Of a stretch of 64,000 nucleotides of DNA, positions 39,779 to 47,701 are shown in pieces. How positions within the stretch are numbered: position 1 is the stretch's first letter; every line of letters starts with the position of its first letter. The translations under genes and the position numbers were made by a program. The notes under the pieces are model-generated. The model made no database searches. It was given only the letters and a program-made list of their open reading frames with translations, and was not told where the DNA came from. Source of the DNA: Rhodanobacteraceae bacterium (lineage in GTDB: Bacteria > Pseudomonadota > Gammaproteobacteria > Xanthomonadales > SZUA-5); assembly GCA_016717705.1 (NCBI GenBank), contig JADKFD010000025.1:1-64000 (forward strand). The letters run 5' to 3'.

Positions 39779-39806
39779 CCGGCGCGGCGCTTCGGTGCCG
39801 CGCCGG
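39779..39806 (+). terminator. candidate terminator hairpin after the Cys-rich protein
   Basis: CCGGCGCGGC and GCCGCGCCGG form a perfect ten-base stem, extendable by two pairs to a TTCG tetraloop, twenty bases after the stop. No T-run follows, which is common for terminators in GC-rich genomes. Confidence 0.6.
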
Positions 39807-39906
39807 GCCCAAATGCGAATCAGAGGCATTCCACGGAATCATTGTTTCCCATAGGATGGCGCGCCGCGGCCATCCGCGCATGGAAGCGCCTGCTGTGCAC
39901 CCAGCG

Positions 39907-41112
39907 ATGAACACCACCGAGATCTACCTGATCGCGATGGCGATCATCTTCACGGTGCCGTACCTGATCTGGCGCCTCGGCCGCACCGAGTACTTCGCGC
40001 CGCTCGTAGTGGTGCAGATCGTCACCGGCATTCTGCTCGGGCCCGGCATCCTCGGTGCGGTCTTTCCCGATTACTACAATTTCGTCTTCAACCCGCAGGT
40101 CATCCAGTCGCTCAACGGCGTTGCCTGGTGGGCAGTGATGCTGTTCGTGTTCATTGCCGGCATCGAACTCGATTTGCACAACACCTGGAAGAACCGCCGC
40201 GAGAGCGGAATCACGGCGGGACTGGCATTGGGCATGCCGCTGGCTTTCGGCGCCGGTGCAGCCTTGCTCCTGTTGCCCTACGCCGGCTGGATCGGACCGA
40301 AGGCGCTGACCTGGCAGTTCGTGCTTGGCATCGGCATGTCCTGCGCCGTCACCGCATTGCCGATCCTGATCCTGTTCATGGAGAAACTGGACATCCTGCG
40401 CCAGCCGATCGGCCAGCGCATCCTGCGTTATGCCAGCCTCGATGACATTGCCATCTGGGGTGTGCTCGCCTTTATCCTGATGGACTGGCAGCGGGTCGGC
40501 AAGCAAGTCGGATTCCTGCTGGCCTTCGCTGCCTTGAGTTGGATGTTGCGCCGCCTGATGCTGCGCATACCCGAACGCGACCGCTGGTATGTCGGCCTGA
40601 TCTGGCTGGCGCTGTGCGGCTTCGGCGCCGACTGGTCCGGCCTGCATTTCATGGTCGGCGCTTTTCTCGCCGGCGTGGTGATCGACGCCGCCTGGTTCAA
40701 CCAGGAACGCATGGATCTGCTGCGCCACCACGTGCTGCTGGTGATCATGCCGGTGTTCTTTCTCAGCACCGGATTGCGCACCAACTGGGCGATGGGCGGA
40801 TCGGCGGTGTTCCTGGTCGCCGGCCTGCTGCTGGTCGCCTCGGTCAGCGGCAAGCTGCTCGGCACGCATCTGGCCGGCCGCATCCTCAAGTGGCAGCCCG
40901 GGGAGGCGTCGATGATCGGCTGGCTGCTGCAGACCAAGGCGCTGATCATGATCATCTTTGCCAATGTGCTGCTGGACAAGCAGATCATCACCAGCGAGAC
41001 CTTCACCGCGCTGCTCTTGATGGCGGTGGCCAGCACCATGCTCACGGTGCCGGTGGTCGCGCCGAAGTTGCGCAGCACCGATATGGCGCGGCGCGTGCTG
41101 GACGAAACGTAG
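39907..41112 (+). CDS. cation:proton antiporter (CPA2 family)
   Basis: The 401-residue product is almost entirely membrane helices (about 12-13) with the CPA2 arrangement. VVVQIVTGILLGPGILGAVFP forms the first conserved pair of helices. VMLFVFIAGIELDL carries the family's conserved acidic-lined motif. LRYASLDDIAIWGVLAF contains the paired Asp residues expected in the ion pathway, and HFMVGAFLAGVVID follows. It has no C-terminal TrkA-N domain, so it is shorter than KefB/KefC. It probably exchanges Na+ or K+ for H+ across the inner membrane; the ion is not decided by sequence. The start at 39907 is chosen because the first helix begins five residues later. Confidence 0.9.
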   Translation: MNTTEIYLIAMAIIFTVPYLIWRLGRTEYFAPLVVVQIVTGILLGPGILGAVFPDYYNFVFNPQVIQSLNGVAWWAVMLFVFIAGIELDLHNTWKNRRESGITAGLALGMPLAFGAGAALLLLPYAGWIGPKALTWQFVLGIGMSCAVTALPILILFMEKLDILRQPIGQRILRYASLDDIAIWGVLAFILMDWQRVGKQVGFLLAFAALSWMLRRLMLRIPERDRWYVGLIWLALCGFGADWSGLHFMVGAFLAGVVIDAAWFNQERMDLLRHHVLLVIMPVFFLSTGLRTNWAMGGSAVFLVAGLLLVASVSGKLLGTHLAGRILKWQPGEASMIGWLLQTKALIMIIFANVLLDKQIITSETFTALLLMAVASTMLTVPVVAPKLRSTDMARRVLDET

Positions 41113-41164
41113 CCCGGTGACCTCGGCAGCGGTGCGTTCACCGGGGCGGCGACGGGCTGAATTG

Positions 41165-41551
41165 TCATTGCCCCCGCTTGGGCCAATACCGAACGCCGGC
41201 GAGACCATCGAAATCTGCGTCCTGGGTCCAGACGATGGCGCCGACGCTTTGCGCGGTCGCGTAGATGATGCTGTCGGCCAGAGGCAGCTTGAGGCGCTTG
41301 CCCACCGCAGCAGCGCGGATCGCCAAGGCCGCATCAAGGTCCACGACTTGGCTCTGCTGCATGACGGCCACGCATTGCAAGGCCGCAGCATCGTCGCGCT
41401 GCTGGCTTACTCTCTTGAACACTTCCAGCACGCTGATTGAAGGTACGCGCAGGCTCGCCGTGTCCTCGATGGCTGCCGCGAAGTGCTTGGCATTCGGCCC
41501 GTCGGCGAAATATTCCAACCACGCCGACGAGTCGACGACGTTCGCGGTCAT
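41165..41551 (-). CDS. vapC: PIN-domain toxin, VapC-like
   Basis: The 128-residue product has the PIN fold and acidic active-site residues: Asp7 in VVDSSAWLEYF, Glu43 in SVLEVFK, then LADSIIYATA and WTQDADFDGL. VapC toxins are Mg-dependent ribonucleases that cleave tRNA or rRNA and are blocked by a tightly bound antitoxin. The start overlaps the antitoxin stop by four bases (ATGA), as in typical antitoxin-first operons. The C-terminus YWPKRGQ is close to family length. Confidence 0.92.
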   Translation of the reverse strand: MTANVVDSSAWLEYFADGPNAKHFAAAIEDTASLRVPSISVLEVFKRVSQQRDDAAALQCVAVMQQSQVVDLDAALAIRAAAVGKRLKLPLADSIIYATAQSVGAIVWTQDADFDGLAGVRYWPKRGQ

Positions 41552-41754
41552 ACCCGATCACCGTCGCGCGGAACTTCCGTGTCCAGACCAGGCAGCGCAC
41601 CGCGCAAGCTCTTGGCGCTGCGCAACGGGATCAGTTCGATGCGGTCTTCGAATTGCATGACCTGCAGCTTCACACCTGGCACCAAGCCAAGCGCCTTGCG
41701 TACCGCCAGCGGAATGACGACCTGGTACTTTGGCGAAACGGTGATCGACTGCAT
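41548..41754 (-). CDS. vapB: AbrB/MazE-type antitoxin, VapB-like
   Basis: The 68-residue product has an N-terminal swapped-hairpin DNA-binding domain (ITVSPKYQVVIPLAVRKALGLVPG) and a C-terminal tail (SLRGALPGLDTEVPRDGD) of the kind that wraps the toxin. It should repress its own promoter with VapC. GGAAGG lies eight bases before the ATG at 41754. It is the first gene of the vapBC operon, which lies between the antiporter and the CGTase-like gene, on the opposite strand to both. Confidence 0.9.
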   Translation of the reverse strand: MQSITVSPKYQVVIPLAVRKALGLVPGVKLQVMQFEDRIELIPLRSAKSLRGALPGLDTEVPRDGDRV

Positions 41755-41783
41755 GGCTTGACCTTCCTATCGAAGCCGGAAGC

Positions 41784-41810
41784 GTATTACGTCGGTGCGA
41801 TCGATGTCAA
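41784..41810 (-). promoter_or_regulatory. candidate vapBC promoter
   Basis: Reading on the minus strand, a perfect -35 TTGACA (41810-41805) is followed after 15 bases by TAATAC (41789-41784), about 30 bases before the vapB start. The spacing is short, but the hexamers are good for this GC-rich context. Autoregulation by VapB would be expected here. Confidence 0.5.
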
Positions 41811-42163
41811 AGACCAGGGTAACCCCGCCAATGCGTGGGCCGCAGAGCGAAATCGTTGCCCGGTTTACTCGCCCCCGACGCGTTCACCGGGGCGCGAACA
41901 TCGCCAGCACCGGAGAACCGCCGCGCGGTGCACCGGGCTACCGACTTGCACCCGCCGATCACCACTGAATACGTATGCAACGCATTGTGACAATCGCCGC
42001 GTAATCCTACGCTGAGACCCACTGCAAATGTCGATCAATGACCTGAATCGAGAGGGGACGATCCCAGCGGATCGCTCGATCTCGGGTGCGTTCGCGTGCG
42101 CAGAAATCGGCCAGCGGCCAAAGCCAGGTGGCCATCTGGGGCAATCAGACTGGGGAGAGTTTG
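41811..42163. other. intergenic region upstream of the CGTase-like gene
   Basis: No gene is seen. Features are a GTTCACCGGGGCG element (also present just after the antiporter gene at about 41140), a small palindrome ATGCAACGCAT at 41975-41985 that could be half of a LacI-type sugar-regulator site, and GGGGAGAG before the CGTase-like start. None is strong enough to name as a promoter. Confidence 0.4.
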
Positions 42164-44336
42164 GTGAACAGCAGCAATTCCGATTTGCAGCGGCGCCTGT
42201 CGCGCTTGTCCATGGGTATCGTCGCCGGCCTGACGCTGACCGCGCTCGGCCTGGCCAGCAGCGCCAGTGCGCAGACGCTGCGCCCCGGCTACAACCGCGA
42301 CGTGGTCTACCAGGTCTTCGTCGATCGCTTCTTCGACGGCACCACGATCAACAACTATCCGGCCGATCCACTGTTCGACAGTACCGGTGCCAATCTGCAG
42401 AAGTATCTCGGCGGCGACTTTCAGGGTCTGACCGCGAAGATGAGTTATCTGCAGAACATGGGCGTCAGCGCCATCTGGGTGACCTCGCCGCTGGACAACC
42501 GCAACCTGACCGCGCTGGCCGGTTCGGTGGCGCCGTACCACGGCTACGAGATGCGCGACACGCTGCTGCCGGACGAGCACTTCACCACCTCGGCGCGTTC
42601 CTGGGCGCCGTTCGACAGTTTCGTCACCGCCGCGCACAACGCCGGCATCAAGGTGATCGTCGACTTCGCGCCGAACCACTCCAACGTGCGCGGCTCGGGT
42701 GAGGATGGACGCCTTGAAGCCAACGGCGTGTTGCAAGCGACTTATGCCAGCAACCCGGGCGGCTTTTTCCAGACCGGCCCGAACATGGGCGGCTCGCAGT
42801 GGGATTCGCCCTACGAGACGCAGTACTACACGATCTACGATCTGGCCGATCTCAACCAGACCAACGTCACCGTCGATGCGCTGCTCAAGGCCGCCGCGGT
42901 CAATCTGCAGAACCACGGGGTCGACGCCTTCCGGGTCGATGCCACCAAGCATTTGAACTGGGGTTGGCAATACAGCCTGTCGAACACCATCTACACGAAC
43001 AAGCAGAGCTTCGTGTTCGGCGAGTGGGTGGCCGACGACAGCAACAATCCGCTGTATCGCGACATGCTCAAGTTCTCCAACAAAGAGCGGCATCGCGGCG
43101 CTCAACTTCCCGCTGTTCACCACCATCAACAACGTCTTCGGACAGGGCGGTTCCTTCGTCAACCTGAATTCGGTGATCACCCAGCAGCAGACCGATTTCG
43201 CCTACCAGAACGATCTGGTCAACTTCGTCGACAACCACGACCGCAAGCGCTTCCTGACCGTCGACACCAGCGCCGACGACAAGAAACACCTGCACGCGGC
43301 GCTGGCCTTCGTGCTCACCGCGCGCGGCATCCCGACGGTCTATTACGGCACCGAGCAGTACCTGGAAGGCGGTGACGATCCGGACAACCGGCGCAGGATG
43401 CCGGCCTTTGCCGAGACCACCACCGCATTCAAGCTGATCAAGAGTCTGTCGACGCTGCGCAAGAACAACGAAGCGCTGGGCTATGGCGCCACCAGCGAGC
43501 GCTGGATCAATGCCAACACCTACATCTTCGAACGCAAGTTCTATGGCAGCGTGGTGGTCGTGGCGATCAACAAGGCGGCCACCACGCAGAACGTCAGCGG
43601 CCTGGTGACCTCGCTGCCGACCGGCACCTACAGCGATTATCTGGCCAATCTGGTCAGCGGCGTCTCGCTGACGTCCACCACGGTGAATGGCAGCGGCTAC
43701 AACAGCAGCAATTTCACGCTGCCGGCGAACAGCGTGTCGGTGTGGCAACTCGATCCGGCCACTTCCAGCGCACAGCTGGGCAACGTGACACCTACCGCGG
43801 CACAGCCCGGCGTCAAGGTGGTGATCGCCGGACAGGGCTTCGGCAGCGCCACCGGTTCGGTGAAGTTCGGCACCACCGCAGCCGTCATCACCAGCTGGAA
43901 CGATCAGCAGATCGTCGCCACGGTGCCGACGATCGGCCAGGGTGTGCATGCGGTGACGGTCACCCGCTCGGGCAGCGTGACGCCGTCCAATGCCTTCAAC
44001 TTCACCGCTTACCAGGCCAAGCTGATCCCGGTGACCTTCACCATCAACAACGCCTCCCCGACCAATCCGGGCGACAACATCTACCTGACCGGGAATACCG
44101 TGGAACTGGGCAACTGGGCCACCACCACCGGCGGCGCGGTGGGCGCGATGCTGACCAACGCCAGCACCTATCCGAACTGGTGGCTGACGGTCAGCGTGCC
44201 GGCCGGCAAGGTGATCCAGTTCAAGGCGATCAAGATCCAGTCGAACGGCACGGTCACCTGGGAGAACGGTGCCAATCACAGCTACACGGTGCCCAGTTCC
44301 GGCGTGGGGAACGTCAACGTCAGCTGGCAGTATTGA
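42164..44336 (+). CDS. cyclodextrin glucanotransferase-like GH13 amylase with TIG and CBM20 domains, one apparent frameshift
   Basis: The GTG at 42164 is preceded by GGGGAGAG and gives a signal peptide ending LASSASA. The mature protein has the five-domain order of Bacillus CGTase: (beta/alpha)8 barrel with domain B (VVYQVFVDRFFDG, AYHGY-like PYHGYEMRD, VIVDFAPNHS), domain C, a TIG/IPT domain (GNVTPTAAQPGVKVVIAGQG) and a C-terminal starch-binding CBM20 (LTGNTVELGNW). Catalytic residues are Asp259 (RVDATKH), Glu287 (FVFGEW) and Asp356 (VDNHD, corrected numbering). The Tyr that in CGTases supports cyclisation aligns with the first Tyr of YYTIYDLADL. The frame breaks at the A-run 43082-43084: removing one A joins KFSN to KSGIAALNFPLF, giving 723 residues. 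It probably acts on starch outside the cell; cyclisation versus hydrolysis is not settled. Confidence 0.88.
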
Positions 44337-44344
44337 AGCGCACG

Positions 44345-44375
44345 GCCGCAGGCCGGACCGGTTCCGGCCTGCGGC
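44345..44375 (+). terminator. candidate terminator hairpin after the CGTase-like gene
   Basis: GCCGCAGGCCGGA and TCCGGCCTGCGGC form a perfect 13-base stem around CCGGT, nine bases after the stop. No T-run follows. It is the strongest hairpin of its kind in the window. Confidence 0.65.
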
Positions 44376-44420
44376 TGACGCGATCGATGCGGTTCGCTGC
44401 GCTCACCACATGCTACCCGG
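44376..44420. repeat. dispersed extragenic repeat, family A copy
   Basis: GATCGATGCGGTTCGCTGCG followed by CTCACCACATGCTACC directly follows the CGTase hairpin. It is the best-preserved copy of the family A consensus, together with the one near 21.02 kb. Confidence 0.8.
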
Positions 44421-44446
44421 GCTTCAATGTGGGAGCGGACTCAATG

Positions 44447-44585
44447 ACCACCAGCTGAAGCTGGTGGGTTGAGGCGGCGGCCCCCGCCGACTGAAAGTCG
44501 GCAAGCTTGGGGGCCTTCGCTAAGAGCCCAAGACCGCCTCGCAATCCCGTCAAAGCAATTTGCGCGGCTGACCGGCTGAAAGCCG
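44447..44585. repeat. cluster of three stem-loops sharing a CTGAA apex
   Basis: Three hairpins follow one another: CCACCAGC-TGAA-GCTGGTGG (44448-44467), GCCGACT-GAA-AGTCGGC (44486-44502) and CGGCT-GAA-AGCCG (44573-44585). The second is enclosed by an outer GGCCCCC/GGGGGCC stem (44479-44485 with 44509-44515). The shared apex suggests a common origin. Terminal hairpins of IS200/IS605 elements look similar, so a transposon scar is possible; no transposase is left. Confidence 0.5.
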
Positions 44586-44969
44586 TGGATCAAACTCCTT
44601 GCGATGGACATTTACTCCGCGAAAGCTGTCGCGGGATGAACCCGCTCCCAGGTCGGGATGCTCGGTTTGCTCTGGTCTGCTGTTGGCTTCATGACGATCC
44701 TCTGGCTGACTTGCGGAATGCCCCTCGACTGTCTGCCGCGGCCGCGACGCGGTCTGTGCGCCGGCATACGCTGGCCCAAGACCGGCCGTTGCTCAGCGAC
44801 GGCGTGCGATGCCTTGACGCCGATCAGCACTCGCGTAACGCCCGCGCGGCATCATCGTGTCCCGTTTCCAGGATGCGGTGGCGTCGCGAAAGGCCAGTCC
44901 GGCAATTCCTGTCCGATTGGCTTGGCGTAACGACCACAAGAGTGCTTTTGCAGATGCAGGTCTGATCAG
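44586..44969. other. intergenic region upstream of the HD-GYP gene
   Basis: No gene is supported in this stretch. It contains a CTGTCGCGGGATGAACCCGC segment that is itself a palindrome of the kind seen in extragenic repeats. Short open frames here lack signals or recognisable content. The promoter of the HD-GYP gene presumably lies near its right end. Confidence 0.4.
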
Positions 44970-46275
44970 ATGCCCATGCAAGCCGATCTGCGCCAGGTGG
45001 TCTACGCCTTGTCCGATGCACTGGATCTGGTGGGCGTGGACGATGTCGCGCACGGCAAGCGGGTGGGTGTGATGGCGGCAGAATGCGCCCGATCGGTGGG
45101 CTGGCCCGCGGATCAGGTTCAATTCGTGTTTGACCTTGGCCTGCTGCACGACATCGGCGTGTCGTCGACGCAGACCCACCGACGTCTGGTCAGCGAGTTC
45201 GACTGGGCCGGCTCGCAGGCGCACACCGAGGTGGGCTACCAGTTGCTGCATGATTTCGCACCACTGGAGGCCATGGCGCTGCCGATCCGCTACCACCACA
45301 CGCGCTGGGACGAGCTGGTCGCGCGCGGCGTGCCCGACGCGGTGGCCGGACTCGCCAACCTGGTGCTGCTCGCCGACCGCGTGGACGCGATCGCCGGAGC
45401 CTACCATTCCAGTTACGGCGCGCTGCAGCATCGGCTGGGCATCCAGCAGGAGATCGTCCGCCGGCAAGGCAGCTACTTCGATCCACGCTGGGTCGAAGCC
45501 TTCGTGCAGGTCTCGTCGCATGAAGCGTTCTGGCTGCAACTGGAACACCGGGCGCTGAATGGCTATCTGAGCGACATGCGCTCCGCGGCGCAGCCGCATC
45601 AGGCGAGCAATGCCGAGTTTCGTGCGCTGGCGCAGATCTTCGCGCGCATCGTCGATGCCAAGAGTCCGTTCACGCTCACCCACTCGCGCGGCGTCGCGCG
45701 CGTCGCCAGGCGACTCGCCGAGTACTTTGACGTTTCCATCGGATCACTGCGACAAGCTCGAGATCGCCGGCCTGCTGCACGATCTGGGCAAACTGCGCGT
45801 ACCCGACCAGATTCTCGACAAGCCCGGACGCCTCGACGAGAACGAGCGCCTGACGATGAAATGCCACAGCTTCGAGACCCAGCAGATTCTGCGCAATATC
45901 AAGGGTTTCGAGGAGATCGGCGCGTGGGCGGCGCATCACCATGAAGAGCCGGGCGGAGGCGGCTATCCCTTCGGGCTGGACGCCGCCCAGCTGCCGCTGG
46001 AGGCGCGCATCCTGCGCGTCGCCGACATCTTCCAGGCCATGCTGCAGCACCGACCCTACCGCCCGGGACTGGGCCGCGAAGGCGTGCGCGAGTTCATGCT
46101 CGGCCTGCGTGACCAGGGCCGCATCGACGCGCGCATCGGCGCGGTGTTGCTGGCGCATCTGGACGAGATGATCGCGCTGGCGCTGCTCGACGACGGCGGC
46201 TCCGGGGCGCCGCGCGGCCACGTCGCCAGGGCCGGGGTGGCTTCTCCGCAGGCAGACGCGCGGGTGCAATCGTGA
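44970..46275 (+). CDS. HD plus HD-GYP domain phosphodiesterase, one apparent frameshift
   Basis: The N-terminal half has an HD-type metal-binding domain: HGKRVGVMAAECARSVGW, LGLLHDIGV, HTEVGYQLLHDF and YHHTRWDE. The C-terminal half is an HD-GYP domain (LTHSRGVARVARRLAEYF, LEIAGLLHDLGKLRVPDQIL, HHHEEPGGGGYPFGL), the fold that hydrolyses cyclic di-GMP to pGpG or GMP. The frames meet at about 45735: removing one T from GACGTTTCC gives a continuous 434-residue protein through CDKLEIAGLLHD. A stop would otherwise follow at 45944. Together with the GGDEF protein at 13.7 kb it gives this window both synthesis and breakdown of cyclic di-GMP. The start is ATG 44970 or 44976. Confidence 0.85.
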
Positions 46276-46447
46276 TGTAGGTCAGGTTGGCCCGCAGGGA
46301 CTACCTGACGCAAGGGGCCACTCCAGCGCACGTTCCAGGCGCAGCGGCAAGCGCGTCGGCGACCTGCGCGAAAATGCCGAGCAGGCGCGAGCGACTGATC
46401 AGGGCGCCGCACAAGTTCGGCCACGCGCCGTCCGCTGGAGATCGCCC

Positions 46448-46483
46448 TTGCAGCTACCCCATTGGACGTGGATAATGCGTCCA
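46448..46483 (+). promoter_or_regulatory. promoter with overlapping operator of the ArsR-family gene
   Basis: TTGCAG (46448-46453) and GATAAT (46471-46476) are separated by exactly 17 bases. An inverted repeat TGGACG-N9-CGTCCA (46463-46483) covers the -10 box. Transcription would start about 15 bases before the ATG at 46497. The arrangement suits autorepression by the ArsR protein. Confidence 0.6.
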
Positions 46484-46496
46484 CGAGATTAAACGC

Positions 46497-46829
46497 ATGA
46501 GCACATCATTGAACGACAGCGATCCCGCCCTGGCCCCCGTGATGCGTGCGTTCGCAGTCTGCGCGCCGATCTTCCAGGCCTTGGGGGATCCGCACCGTCA
46601 GGCGATCGTATTGCTGTTGGCGCAACACGACCGGCTTGCGGTCAATGTGATTGCCGAGTCGATGCCGCTGTCGCGTCCCGCGGTTTCCCATCATCTCAAG
46701 GTACTGAAGGCTGCCGGACTGGTGCGCCTGACGCGGGAATCCCGCGAGAACTTCTACAGTCTCGACATCGATCCGGCGCTCGACCAACTCGAACTGCTGG
46801 TGCGTTCGGCGCGCGACAATTGCTCCTGA
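46497..46829 (+). CDS. ArsR-family winged-helix transcriptional regulator
   Basis: The 110-residue product has the ArsR/SmtB winged-helix fold: PIFQALGDPHRQAIVLLLAQH, the recognition helix in LSRPAVSHHLKVLKAAGLV and the wing TRESRENFYSLD. It lacks the ELCVCDL metal-binding cluster of ArsR proper and has only two Cys, so it is probably not a metal sensor. It sits 38 bp before a short-chain dehydrogenase gene. Both starts share the sequence GATTAAACGCATGA, and a CGTCCA half-site precedes each, suggesting that it controls itself and the dehydrogenase. Confidence 0.9.
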   Translation: MSTSLNDSDPALAPVMRAFAVCAPIFQALGDPHRQAIVLLLAQHDRLAVNVIAESMPLSRPAVSHHLKVLKAAGLVRLTRESRENFYSLDIDPALDQLELLVRSARDNCS

Positions 46830-46867
46830 GCATTTTTTTGCCCATAACCGTCCAAAGGATTAAACGC

Positions 46868-47647
46868 ATGAACTCAAAGCAGCCCCGTCCACTCGCCCTC
46901 GTGACCGGCGCATCGAGTGGCATCGGCCGCGCATTCGCCGTCAAGCTGGCGCAGGAAGGTCATGACCTGCTGCTGGTCGCACGGCGTCCGGCGGAACTGG
47001 CGGCGCTTGCCGCGGAACTCAAATCCCACGGCGCCGCCGCGGACTGCCTGACGCTGGACCTGACCGATCCCGGTGCGGTCGAGGCGATCGCCACGGCGCT
47101 GGGCGAGCGTGATCTGGCCTTGCTGGTGAACAACGCCGGCTTCGGACTGTTCGGGCTGTTTGCCGATAGCGACGGCGCGCGCGAACTGGCGATGATCGAT
47201 CTCAATGTGCGGGTGCCGACGCAGCTTTCCAAACGCCTGCTGCCGAACCTGAGCCGAGCGCGTGGCGGCATCATCAACGTGGCATCGACGGCAGCGTTCC
47301 AGCCCGGCCCGTGGATGGCGGTGTACTACGCCACCAAGGCCTACGTGCTGTCGTTCTCCGAAGCCATTGCCGAGGAGCTTGGCCCGCGCGGGGTGCGGGT
47401 GATGGCGCTGTGCCCAGGCCCGATCCGTTCCGGTTTCCAGGACACCGCCACGATGCAGCGATCCGGGCTGCTGCGCATGCCCTTGCCGAGTGCGCAATGG
47501 GCGGTGGATTCGGCCTGGCGTGCCTGGCGTCGCGGCAGTCGCGTCCACATTCCGGGCAGCCTCAACAAGGCCATGGCCTTCAGCGTGCGACTGACGCCGC
47601 GCCGCTGGATGACGGCGCTGGTCAGGATGATTTCGGCGCCGGTCTGA
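46868..47647 (+). CDS. short-chain dehydrogenase/reductase
   Basis: The 259-residue product is a classical SDR. It has the NAD(P)-binding TGASSGIGRAFA, the ARRP that favours NADP, LLVNNAGFG, the catalytic Ser in NVASTAAFQPG, and the catalytic YATK motif, then CPGPIRSGF. The C-terminal MTALVRMISAPV is typical of the DltE/YqjQ-type subgroup. The substrate is not known. It forms a pair with the upstream ArsR gene (38-bp gap) and shares its start-region sequence. Confidence 0.92.
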   Translation: MNSKQPRPLALVTGASSGIGRAFAVKLAQEGHDLLLVARRPAELAALAAELKSHGAAADCLTLDLTDPGAVEAIATALGERDLALLVNNAGFGLFGLFADSDGARELAMIDLNVRVPTQLSKRLLPNLSRARGGIINVASTAAFQPGPWMAVYYATKAYVLSFSEAIAEELGPRGVRVMALCPGPIRSGFQDTATMQRSGLLRMPLPSAQWAVDSAWRAWRRGSRVHIPGSLNKAMAFSVRLTPRRWMTALVRMISAPV

Positions 47648-47701
47648 GCGCCTGGATCGCTGCGCTGCGGCGACCTCGCCGCCCGCCAGGCGCGGCCCGC
47701 A

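Noticed and set aside
41113..41164. Bidirectional intrinsic terminator between antiporter and vapC
   Set aside because: A CCGGTGA/TCACCGG pair is present, but arms are short and no T-run follows; evidence is too weak to list.
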